Origin: Pantoea sp. 18069
Lineage (GTDB): Bacteria; Pseudomonadota; Gammaproteobacteria; Burkholderiales; Burkholderiaceae_C
Reading direction: 5' to 3'
DNA length: 64,000 nt
Assembly: GCF_902706035.1 (NCBI RefSeq)
Contig: NZ_CACSJA010000009.1
Span: 93,173 to 157,172, forward strand
Shown: positions 55,692-63,449 of the stretch, in pieces
Position numbering within the stretch: position 1 is the stretch's first letter
How the letters are laid out: each line of letters begins with the position of its first letter
Translations under genes and position numbers: made by a program
Notes under the pieces: generated by a model
Seen by the model: only the letters and a program-made list of their open reading frames with translations
The model's database searches: none
What the model was told of the DNA's origin: nothing

Positions 55692-57452
55692 TCAGACGAC
55701 GATGGTGTCAAGGCGGTACGAAGGCGTACCCAGGACGGCGGTGGGATAGAACACCAGCGTGAAGGCATTGCCTTCGACGCTGCCGCGCGTGGTGGTGCGC
55801 GCCAGCCGCTGGTAGCCCAGGCGCGCGCCGTAGCGCTCGCACAACTCCCGGCATATATAGAGGCCCAGGCCGGTGGACCGGCTCTGTGACGAGAAGAAAG
55901 GCTCGAACAGGTGGCGCTGCACCGAGGCATCGAGCGGAGCGCCGTCGCTCCAGACCTGCAGCCAGACCTGGGTGCCCACGGGCGGGGCGATGCCAGGCAA
56001 AGGGGCCATGCCCGCATGGCCGGTGTGCAGTTGCAGGCCGTCGGCGGCGGCGCTGCGAAAACGCTGGGCGTTGTCCAGCAGGTTGACGAGCACACGCCGC
56101 AGGTGCTCGGCATCGAAGGCCACGAGCGCCTGGTCCGCCTGCAGCGCTACCAGCCCCTGGCGCGCGGCGGCCTCGCCGGCGGGGGCCCCGATGGCGGGCC
56201 CCTGCGCACTCCATTCCTGCCAGATGGCTTCGACCTGGTCGTCCAGCGGCAGGGCGCTGGCCTCGGCCGCATGGATCTGCTGCTGCACGCGCGCGATGTC
56301 GAGCACTTCCTCGGCGATGCGCGCCAGGCGCTGGGCATTGTGGGCGACCATCTGGCTCAGGCGCTGCTGGCCCGGGTCGCTCAGGTCTTCGGCGAGCAGC
56401 GCATTGGCCTGGCTGATGGCGGCCAGTGGGTTGCGGATTTCATGCGCGACCGCGGCCGACATGCGGCCCATGGCAGCGAGTTTCTCGGTGCGCAGCCGTG
56501 CCTGCATCTCGCGCAGGTCATGCAGGAACACCACGCACCACTGCGCCGGCAGGGTTTCGCCGGCCAGCGGCGCAGCGTCCAGCGGGCTCGTGAGCCAGGT
56601 GCGCACATGCAGGCCCAGGGGGTTGTGGTCGGCGTGCACCAGGTCCATGTCCGCGGTCAGCGCGGCGCCGCTGGCGAAAGTCTGCTCGACCAGCGTGGCC
56701 AGCGGCGCATTGCCGGCACTGGCCGTGAGCGCAAACGGCGGCTGCAGGCCGGCGGCGCAGTCGAGCAGCAGCAGCGCTGCGGGGTTGGCGGTATGCACCA
56801 GGCCCTGGCGGTCGATGGCCAGCACGCCATCGTCGAGGTGGTGGATGATGAGGTGGTTGACCTGCTCCTGCAGATGGGCCGCCTGGCGGCTTTGCAGCGC
56901 AAGCTGCTGCTCACGCTGCAGGCGCTGCGCCAACTGGTGCGTGAGGTAGGCCATCAGGAAGTAGCCGGCACAGGTCAGTGCCGTCTGGAAATACTGCTGC
57001 GTGAGGTCCGTCAGGCCATGGCGGCCGTTCCAGCCGGTCCAGCCCAGCAGCAGCAAGGTGACGCTGGCGGTGGTCGCGAAGGCCAGCAGCAGCGTGCCCA
57101 GCGCCGAGGCCATGAGAATCGGCAGCGCCAGCAGCGGCGCGTAGTTCATCGGACTGGTCTGCTGCAGCTGCAGCACGCAGACCACGGCGATGTCGACGCC
57201 GATCAGCGGCAGCCAGTGCCAGCCGACCTGGGGCGGCGGCGGCGTGCGGCGCCCGGCAATGCGCGTGAACACCGTCAACGCCAGATAGACCGCGCACACC
57301 GCCCAGAGCAGCGGTGCTATATGGTTTTGCACCGTGAGGCTCAGCCCCTGCAGCGCGAGCAGCACCACGGCGACGAGCACGCGGCCATTGAGAAAGCCAT
57401 TCCACAGGCGCAGCACCTGTGGCTCGGCCAGGAAGGGGCGGGGCGGGGCCAT
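55692..57452 (-). CDS. pilS: PilS-type sensor histidine kinase
   Basis: Membrane sensor kinase partner of PilR, 586 residues. Six hydrophobic segments in the first 180 residues form the sensor, then a PAS-like region (about 210-320), the HisKA box AAVAHEIRNPLAAI with the phospho-His, and the ATPase domain with NLLDNAQRF and GLGLYICREL. The ATG at 57452 gives MAPPRPFLAEPQVLRLWNGF, and the frame upstream of it lies in the next gene. It overlaps no neighbour and is 20 bp from the PP0621-type gene. Confidence 0.92.
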   Translation of the reverse strand: MAPPRPFLAEPQVLRLWNGFLNGRVLVAVVLLALQGLSLTVQNHIAPLLWAVCAVYLALTVFTRIAGRRTPPPPQVGWHWLPLIGVDIAVVCVLQLQQTSPMNYAPLLALPILMASALGTLLLAFATTASVTLLLLGWTGWNGRHGLTDLTQQYFQTALTCAGYFLMAYLTHQLAQRLQREQQLALQSRQAAHLQEQVNHLIIHHLDDGVLAIDRQGLVHTANPAALLLLDCAAGLQPPFALTASAGNAPLATLVEQTFASGAALTADMDLVHADHNPLGLHVRTWLTSPLDAAPLAGETLPAQWCVVFLHDLREMQARLRTEKLAAMGRMSAAVAHEIRNPLAAISQANALLAEDLSDPGQQRLSQMVAHNAQRLARIAEEVLDIARVQQQIHAAEASALPLDDQVEAIWQEWSAQGPAIGAPAGEAAARQGLVALQADQALVAFDAEHLRRVLVNLLDNAQRFRSAAADGLQLHTGHAGMAPLPGIAPPVGTQVWLQVWSDGAPLDASVQRHLFEPFFSSQSRSTGLGLYICRELCERYGARLGYQRLARTTTRGSVEGNAFTLVFYPTAVLGTPSYRLDTIVV

Positions 57453-57472
57453 GGCCAGGGCGCAGCGCCGGT

Positions 57473-57724
57473 TCAGGCCGGGCCTTGCGCGCGGTGCTCG
57501 GCGCTGCAGTAGTACTCGGGCCGGGGCGATGCGCCCAGTACGAGGGCATCGCTGCGCGGCAGGTGCAGCCCGCAGTGGGCACAGGCCACCATGTCCTGGG
57601 GCGGTTGCAGCCGGTTTTCGCGGCGTGGGGCAGGACGCTGCGCCTTGAGGTGCTCGACGCGGCGGCGCTTGCGCCAGACGCCCACGGCGATCACGATCAC
57701 CAGCAGGACCAACAGATACTTCAT
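57473..57724 (-). CDS. PP0621-family small membrane-anchored zinc-finger-like protein
   Basis: An 83-residue protein with one N-terminal membrane helix (MKYLLVLLVIVIAVGVW), a basic stretch (RKRRRVEHLKAQRP) and a cysteine motif (ACAHCGLHLPRSDA...YYCSAEHR) suggestive of a small zinc site. It is commonly found directly before pilS, as here. Its ATG overlaps the iscB stop (TGATG), so an IS-borne gene now lies directly upstream and its translation may be coupled to iscB. Function unknown. Confidence 0.85.
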   Translation of the reverse strand: MKYLLVLLVIVIAVGVWRKRRRVEHLKAQRPAPRRENRLQPPQDMVACAHCGLHLPRSDALVLGASPRPEYYCSAEHRAQGPA

Positions 57725-59160
57725 CAGAGTGCGCGTGAAACCTCGGCATTCATGCCGGGGAGGTAGAGCGCCGGATGCGAAGCATCCGATGCTTTTGGCC
57801 TTACCTGATCACGTTTTGTGTGATTGGCCGGGTTAAGAAAATAGCCATACCCGTCGTTCCTTTGAACGATACGGCAGTGTCTGTAGTGGATTCCCTGCAC
57901 CACCGCTGAAACGCCAGCTTGGTGCGATTGGATGTTGAAATTGCCTGACGCACGAACCGCCACGCGGCCCCAGTGCACGCCGGCCTTGAGACCTTTGGGT
58001 ACATCCGCGCGCACCATGTCGCCCGTGGCAAAGTCGTGGACGCGCTTGCTGCGCATGAGGTAACCCCTGGGGAAACCGAATTTATCCAGGCGCGTGCGTT
58101 GGTAGCTGCCGCGGCCCATCGCCTTCAAGGCCAGGGTCGGGCGATCCCAGTTTTCAATGGAGTGGACCTGGCCCACGCAGGCCGCGTCCAGCGCATGGGT
58201 TTTGGGCACACCCAGCGCACTGCGGTTGAATTTGGTCCGCCCGCCCGAGGCCAGCTCCACGGGCAGGCCCGTAGCCTGCAAGGCGTTTGCCAGTGCCCGG
58301 CGCGTGGCGTTGACGGCTGCCGCATCGCGCAGCGGCTTTTGGGCCTGCGCAAGAATGGCGTTTAGTCGCTTGTGGTCCTGGGCCAGAAAATCCTCCACGC
58401 TGCGCGCCGCTTTTTTCTGATTGCAGCAGGCGCAGGCCAGGGTCAAGTTGGAGGCACGGTTGCTGCCGCCATGGGCCCTGGCCCGGATGTGTTCGATCTG
58501 CAGGGGCAGATTCCTGGCGCCGCAGTAGGCGCACTGGCGGCCCCATTTTTCCAGCAGGTACTCGCGCAGTTCGTAGCCGAACAGCGTGCCTTGCTGGTAT
58601 TCGATGCCTTCAATCTCAGGATTTTGCAGCGCTTGCATGTCGAAGCGCACAAGCTCCGAGCTGATGGCACGCACGGGTGCCCAGCGCTGGATGCGCCGAA
58701 CCCAGGCCATGGTCGTGTCCACGCGGTGCTGCAGCGATGGGGCGAGCCTGCCAGTCTTGTCGCCGCCCCGGTTCAGAAATCTTGGAGCGCGATAGCGCAG
58801 ATTGCTGCGACGCCGACGGCGCATCTGACGGCGCGCCGTCATGGCCTCGGAAATCTGCCGGCCGCGGTGGACCAACTCCAACAGGTTCAGCGCGGCTACG
58901 CCCAGCTGGACTTCGCCAGTCAAAGCGTCCACTGCCGCCACCTCGCGGACCAGCGCGAGCCCCGTAGTCTTGCTCCCCGGGTCGATTTTCAGACGCAGAG
59001 GCTGGAATTCGCAGTCGCCGGCCTGACGGTCGACCAGTCGGACGACCATAGGCAGGAGGCGATGCACGCGCGCCCGGCCGCGGTCCAGCAACAGCCGGGC
59101 GCGCTTTTCGGTGCACGGCATCAAAGCCTTGCCATGGATGTCCAACACAAAAACCGCCAC
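57724..59160 (-). CDS. iscB: RNA-guided endonuclease IscB
   Basis: Transposon-encoded nuclease related to the ancestor of Cas9, 478 residues, apparently intact. Domains in order: PLMP domain (KALMPCTEKRARLLL, 11-25, with Ala for the first Pro); RuvC-I (LKIDPGSKTTG, Asp60); Arg-rich bridge helix (about 100-131, RRQMRRRRRSN); RuvC-II (SELVRF, Glu169); HNH (CAYCG 210-214, catalytic His224 in QIEHI, zinc-type CACC 243-246); RuvC-III (THALDAACVG, His322/Asp325); and the C-terminal PAM/TAM-interaction region. AGGAG five bases before the GTG at 59160 fixes the start. No tnpA, cas1/cas2 or CRISPR array is nearby. It uses an omega RNA, expected upstream. Confidence 0.93.
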   Translation of the reverse strand: MAVFVLDIHGKALMPCTEKRARLLLDRGRARVHRLLPMVVRLVDRQAGDCEFQPLRLKIDPGSKTTGLALVREVAAVDALTGEVQLGVAALNLLELVHRGRQISEAMTARRQMRRRRRSNLRYRAPRFLNRGGDKTGRLAPSLQHRVDTTMAWVRRIQRWAPVRAISSELVRFDMQALQNPEIEGIEYQQGTLFGYELREYLLEKWGRQCAYCGARNLPLQIEHIRARAHGGSNRASNLTLACACCNQKKAARSVEDFLAQDHKRLNAILAQAQKPLRDAAAVNATRRALANALQATGLPVELASGGRTKFNRSALGVPKTHALDAACVGQVHSIENWDRPTLALKAMGRGSYQRTRLDKFGFPRGYLMRSKRVHDFATGDMVRADVPKGLKAGVHWGRVAVRASGNFNIQSHQAGVSAVVQGIHYRHCRIVQRNDGYGYFLNPANHTKRDQVRPKASDASHPALYLPGMNAEVSRAL

Positions 59161-59517
59161 ATCGACTCCTGATCAAAACCCCTGCAATCTGTGCAGCCAG
59201 GCTGTCTTTCCAGCAGTCAGCCCTTACGGGCCTGGTGACGGGGCGCGTGATTTCTCACGAACCCGCTCCCCTCGGGAATGTCGACAACCGGCTCCAGCCC
59301 TTGCGGGCTGCGATCCAGACCTTCGGACCTTTACCTTTGTCCTGCATGATCCGGACCTTGCAGAGCAGCGAACTGAGGAAGCATTCGCTGGTGCGTCTGA
59401 ACGACCTGTTATCGACGCAGCGGGTTGGGTACCGCTTTCCCTGGTCAATCTGGCTTGATTCCTTTCAGTTCCAAGCCCCGTCCTTTAGGGCGGGGTAATT
59501 GACGAATACTCCCGTGT
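57737..59517 (-). mobile_element. IS200/IS605-type element carrying iscB, no transposase
   Basis: Boundaries are estimated. The left-end hairpin lies at 59476-59495 (CCCCGTCC-TTTA-GGGCGGGG on the plus strand) and the right-end hairpin at 57741-57760 (CCTCGGCAT/ATGCCGGGG), inside the last iscB codons. A TTAC on the minus strand near 59518 is a possible insertion tetranucleotide. No target duplication is expected for this family. With no tnpA, mobility would depend on a Y1 transposase elsewhere. It splits the gap between the phosphatase gene and the PP0621 gene. Confidence 0.7.
59161..59516 (-). ncRNA. Candidate omega RNA of IscB
   Basis: The 355 bp upstream of iscB encode a chain of compact hairpins, many with GNRA-type loops on the minus strand: GCCC-GTAA-GGGC (59220-59231), CGTGA-GAAA-TCACG (59246-59259), CAGCCC-GCAA-GGGCTG (59295-59310), plus the left-end stem at 59476-59495. 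IscB omega RNAs are known to lie here, run into the iscB Shine-Dalgarno and carry a 5' guide copied from DNA just outside the left end. The guide would therefore derive from bases just above 59517. Exact 5' and 3' ends are not determinable by eye. Confidence 0.72.
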
Positions 59518-59575
59518 AACAAGCCTTGATGCTAGGGCCTGAAGCGACAGACGCAGGTAACGGGATGTGCGCCCC

Positions 59576-60349
59576 TCATGCAAGGTAGCGCTCGGCAAGC
59601 TGCGCGCGCGCCGCGCGGTCCATGCCCAGCACTTCGGCCAGATACCGGTCCATGCCGCCATGGTCGCGGTCGACCAGGTCCATCGCAGCGTCGAGAAACG
59701 GTTCCTGCACGCGCCACAGCACTTCCAGCACTTCCTCGGGCAGGCGCCCGGCGACCGTGGCGGGCGGGCGCTGGTAGTGCGCATTGGTCAGCAGATAGTC
59801 TTCCATCACCTGCTCGCGCGAAACGCCCAGTGCATGCAGGATCAGCGCCGCGGCCCAGCCCGTGCGGTCCTTGCCCGCCGTGCAGTGGAACACCAGCGGC
59901 GCATCGCTTTGCAGCAGCAGTTGGAACAGGCGCGCGAAGCGGTCGGCATTGAGCTGCACGAAGCTGCGGTAGGTGTCCTTCATCAGCCCCACGGTATCGG
60001 CGGCCGTCATCCGGTGGCCGGCCGCAAGCAGCTCCTGGGTGCGCTGCACCACGGTGGGTTCGACCATGAAGGCGTGGCGCTGAAACTGCGGCCAGGCATA
60101 GCTTTGCGCCGTGCACTCGTTGACCCCGCGAAAGTCCACGCTATGGCCTATGCCCAGCCCGGCCAGCGCCTGCAGATCGGCGGCCGACAGCCCGGCCAGA
60201 TGGTCGGAGCGGAAAAGCCGCCGCCATTGCAGGCTGCGGCCGTCGGCCGTGGTGTAGCCGCCGAGGTCACGGAAGTTGCTGCTGCCTTCGAGGCGCAGCA
60301 CACGGGCCGGCATGCCGGGCGGAAGCGGGGAAGCATTCGTAAGGGCCAT
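59576..60349 (-). CDS. Tyrosine-protein phosphatase (Y_phosphatase3 type)
   Basis: A 257-residue phosphatase with the P-loop HCTAGKDRTGWAAAL (Cys nucleophile and Arg) and the N-terminal SSNFRDLGGYTTADGR motif typical of the PtpA/LipA-like Y_phosphatase3 family, whose members act on phosphotyrosine or phosphoinositides. No signal peptide. TACGCT lies seven bases before the ATG at 60349. The nearest gene downstream is iscB. Substrate unknown. Confidence 0.88.
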   Translation of the reverse strand: MALTNASPLPPGMPARVLRLEGSSNFRDLGGYTTADGRSLQWRRLFRSDHLAGLSAADLQALAGLGIGHSVDFRGVNECTAQSYAWPQFQRHAFMVEPTVVQRTQELLAAGHRMTAADTVGLMKDTYRSFVQLNADRFARLFQLLLQSDAPLVFHCTAGKDRTGWAAALILHALGVSREQVMEDYLLTNAHYQRPPATVAGRLPEEVLEVLWRVQEPFLDAAMDLVDRDHGGMDRYLAEVLGMDRAARAQLAERYLA

Positions 60350-60409
60350 AGGCCACAGCGTAGCGCATTGCGCGCGCCACCGTGTGTACCTTAGATGACT
60401 CCCGCGCCG

Positions 60410-63331
60410 TCAGGCGAGATGCTTGCCCACAATGCCGGCAAGCTCGAACATCGTGATCTGGTCCTTGCCGAACACCGGCAAAAGCCTGGCATCGGCGTTG
60501 ATCGCGCGCTTGTTGGTCGCGTCCTGCAGGTTGTTGGCCTTGACGTAATCCCAGACCTTCTTGATGACTTCGGTGCGCGCGACCATGTCGGCGCCAATCA
60601 CCGCCGCGAGCTCGGCGCTGGGAGTGAGGTTGGACGCCACCTTGCGCGGTGCCTTGACCGCGGCGGTCTTGGCCGCTGCAACCTTCTTCGCGGCGGGCGC
60701 CTTCTTCACGGCCGCGACCTTCTTGGCCGCTGGCGCCTTCTTCGCTGGCGCACCCGCGGTCTTGCGCGCCGGGTATTTCGAATCGCGCTTCTCGAACTCG
60801 AAATTCACCTTGCCCTCGGTCGCATCCCAGACCAGAAAGGCCTTGAACGCGCGGCGCGTGCGGTTGGAGACGAATTTCTCGAGCAGATCGGTCTTGCCCG
60901 TGGACAGCAGCTTGACCATCTGCTCGCGCTCGATCGGCTGCTGCAGGATGATCTGGCCGCTCTTGAAGTCGCAGCTGGGCGCGGCCTGGGCCAGCGTGGG
61001 CACGGCCTTCGAGCAGACATAGTTGCTGCCATGCTCGAACACCGGCGCGCCGCACTTGGGGCATGGGCCCAGCGGCTGCTGGCTCGCGAAATCGACGATC
61101 TCGCCCGAGTCTTCGGAGTTCGCATCGTCACCGAAATCGAACTCGAGCTTGTAGTTGTTGTTGTCCTCGTCGCGCACGATGGCGACTTCGGCAACGAACG
61201 GCCAGCCGGCCTTGGAGCGAAAGCCGTCGAGCGGGCCTATGCGCCGGTCGCGCAGCAGGCTTTCGGCCTCGTGCGATTCGAACGTGCGCCCGGCCGGCGA
61301 CTTGGTGAACGAGAAGCCGCAGCCGGCCTGCTTGCCGTCGGCGCCCGTGCAGGCGTAGCGGCGGTAGTTTTCCTTGACCACGCCCGAACAGTTGGGACAG
61401 GGCGTGGCCAGCGTCGCGTAGTCGCCGGGAATGGTGTCGCGGTCGTATTCCTTGGCCTTCTTGACCAGGCGCTCGGTCATGACCGCGATTTCCTGCATGA
61501 AGGCTGCGCGCGAGAGCTGGCCCTTTTCCATCTGCGAGAGCTTGTACTCCCACTCGCCGGTCAGATCGGCGCGCGACAGCTCCTCGACGCCCAGGCCGCG
61601 CAGCAGCGTCATCAGCTGGAAGGCCTTGGCCGTGGGAATGAGCTCGCGGCCTTCGCGCAGCATGTACTTTTCGGTCAGCAGGCCTTCGATGATGGCCGCG
61701 CGCGTGGCAGGCGTGCCCAGGCCTTTTTCCTGCATCGCCGAGCGCAGTTCCTCGTCCTCGACCTGCTTGCCCGCGCTTTCCATCGCGCCCAGCAGCGTCG
61801 CTTCCGAATAGCGCGCCGGCGGCTTGGTCTTCAGGCCCTTGGGGTCGACAGCCTGCGCCAGCGGCTGCTCGCCGGGCTGCACCGGCACCAGGTTCTGGCC
61901 CTTGTCGCCTTCCTTCGCATCCTCGACTTCGTGCGCGGCTTCCTTGCCGTAGATCGCCAGCCAGCCCGGCTTGACCAGCACCTTGCCTTCGGTCTTGAAG
62001 TGGTTGTTTTCGACGCGGCTGATGCGCGTCGTGACCTGGTGCTCGGCGCTGGGGAAGAACACCGCCATGAAGCGGCGCACCACGAGGTCATAGAGCTTTT
62101 GCTCGGCCTCGCTCAGGCCGCTGGGCGCCTGGGTGGTCGGAATGATGGCGAAGTGATCCGAGACCTTGCTGTTGTCGAAAATGCGCTTGGTCGGGCGCAC
62201 GTAATTGTTCGTGATCGCCTGCTGGGCAAACGGCTCGAGGTGGCGCATGCCGCTCTTGGCGAGCATCTCGAAGGTCTGCTGGGCCACGGGCAGATAGTCT
62301 TCGGGCAGCGCGCGCGAATCGGTACGCGGGTAGGTCAGTGCCTTGTGGCGCTCGTAGAGGCTTTGCGCGATCGACAGCGTGGTCTTGGCCGAGAAGCCGA
62401 ACTTGCCGTTGGCTTCGCGCTGCAGGCTGGTCAGGTCGAACAGCAGCGGCGAAGCCTGGGTCGTGGGCTTGCTTTCCTCGGTCACCACCGCGGGCTTGCC
62501 GCGTGCGGCCTGCGCGATGGCCTGGGCTTCGGCCAGGCTCCAGACGCGGTCGGCGCGCATTTCAGCGTCTTCGTTTTTCTTCCACTGCGGGTTGAACCAC
62601 TTGCCCAGGTACGCGCCGGCCTGGGCGCCGAACGTGCCGTGGATTTCCCAGTAATCGCGGCTGACGAACTTGCGGATCTTTTCCTCGCGCTCGACCACCA
62701 CCGACAGCGTGGGCGTCTGCACCCGGCCCACGGTGGTCAGGAAGAAGCCGCCGTCGCGCGAATTGAACGCCGTCATGGCGCGCGTGCCGTTGATGCCCAC
62801 CAGCCAGTCGGCTTCGGAGCGGCTGCGCGCGGCGTCGGCCAGGCCCTGCATCTGCTCGTTGCTGCGCAGGCTCTCGAAGCCGGCGCGTATCGCCTGGGGC
62901 GTCATCGACTGCAGCCACAGGCGCTGCACCGGCTTCGCCAAAGGCTTGGCGCCGCCCGCGTACTGCTCGATCAGGCGAAAGATCAGCTCGCCTTCGCGGC
63001 CCGCGTCACAGGCGTTGATCAGTTTGGTCACGTCCTTGCGCTTGGCCAGGCGCACCACGGCGTTGAGGCGGCTCTTGGTCTTGTCGACGGGCTTGAGGTC
63101 GAAAAATGGCGGAATCACCGGCAGGTTGGCGAAGCTCCACTTTCCGCGCTTGACGTCGAACTCCTCGGGGGCCTGGATTTCGACCAGGTGACCCACGGCG
63201 CTGGTCACCACATAGGTGTCGCTCTCGAAATGGTCATCGTGCTTTTCAAACTTGCCCGCGACCGGGGTCAGTGCGCGAACAATGTCCTGCGCCACGGAAG
63301 GCTTCTCGGCAATCACCAGTGTTTTTGTCAT
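60410..63331 (-). CDS. topB: DNA topoisomerase III with C-terminal SWIB domain
   Basis: Type IA topoisomerase, 973 residues. The Toprim start MTKTLVIAEKPSVAQDIVRAL, CDAGREGELIFRLI, and the active-site YPRTDSRALP with Tyr334 are intact. Zinc-ribbon-like segments (CPNCSGVVKENYRRYAC, CPKCGAPVFEHGSNYVC) follow near 655-815. An H1-like Ala/Lys/Pro linker (APAKKAPAAKKVAA) joins a SWIB/MDM2 domain in the last 85 residues (LTPSAELAAVIGAD, then ADARLLPVFGKDQITMFEL). SWIB is a eukaryote-like chromatin domain also found in chlamydial and some betaproteobacterial topoisomerases. It is divergent from the SET-domain gene. Confidence 0.94.
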   Translation of the reverse strand: MTKTLVIAEKPSVAQDIVRALTPVAGKFEKHDDHFESDTYVVTSAVGHLVEIQAPEEFDVKRGKWSFANLPVIPPFFDLKPVDKTKSRLNAVVRLAKRKDVTKLINACDAGREGELIFRLIEQYAGGAKPLAKPVQRLWLQSMTPQAIRAGFESLRSNEQMQGLADAARSRSEADWLVGINGTRAMTAFNSRDGGFFLTTVGRVQTPTLSVVVEREEKIRKFVSRDYWEIHGTFGAQAGAYLGKWFNPQWKKNEDAEMRADRVWSLAEAQAIAQAARGKPAVVTEESKPTTQASPLLFDLTSLQREANGKFGFSAKTTLSIAQSLYERHKALTYPRTDSRALPEDYLPVAQQTFEMLAKSGMRHLEPFAQQAITNNYVRPTKRIFDNSKVSDHFAIIPTTQAPSGLSEAEQKLYDLVVRRFMAVFFPSAEHQVTTRISRVENNHFKTEGKVLVKPGWLAIYGKEAAHEVEDAKEGDKGQNLVPVQPGEQPLAQAVDPKGLKTKPPARYSEATLLGAMESAGKQVEDEELRSAMQEKGLGTPATRAAIIEGLLTEKYMLREGRELIPTAKAFQLMTLLRGLGVEELSRADLTGEWEYKLSQMEKGQLSRAAFMQEIAVMTERLVKKAKEYDRDTIPGDYATLATPCPNCSGVVKENYRRYACTGADGKQAGCGFSFTKSPAGRTFESHEAESLLRDRRIGPLDGFRSKAGWPFVAEVAIVRDEDNNNYKLEFDFGDDANSEDSGEIVDFASQQPLGPCPKCGAPVFEHGSNYVCSKAVPTLAQAAPSCDFKSGQIILQQPIEREQMVKLLSTGKTDLLEKFVSNRTRRAFKAFLVWDATEGKVNFEFEKRDSKYPARKTAGAPAKKAPAAKKVAAVKKAPAAKKVAAAKTAAVKAPRKVASNLTPSAELAAVIGADMVARTEVIKKVWDYVKANNLQDATNKRAINADARLLPVFGKDQITMFELAGIVGKHLA

Positions 63332-63383
63332 TGTGTGTTCTCGTCATTTCAAGCGACCGCCCTCCAGGGTCGGCGAGCGCTTC

Positions 63384-63429
63384 TACAATCCATTCCTACG
63401 CGTGCACGCGCACGCGCATGTGTGCATAT
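63384..63429 (+). promoter_or_regulatory. Divergent promoter region with alternating purine-pyrimidine tract
   Basis: TACAAT at 63384-63389 is a possible -10 for the SET-domain gene. Bases 63397-63429 form 33 nt of perfect purine-pyrimidine alternation (ACGCGTGCACGCGCACGCGC then ATGTGTGCATAT), a composition prone to Z-DNA under negative supercoiling. It lies between topB and the SET gene. Confidence 0.5.
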
Positions 63430-63449
63430 TCAAAGTATCAGAGATTCCA

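Noticed and set aside
57724..59160. Cas9 or an HNH homing endonuclease
   Set aside because: The size (478 residues), PLMP domain, split RuvC with HNH and bridge helix fit IscB; there is no REC lobe and no cas locus.
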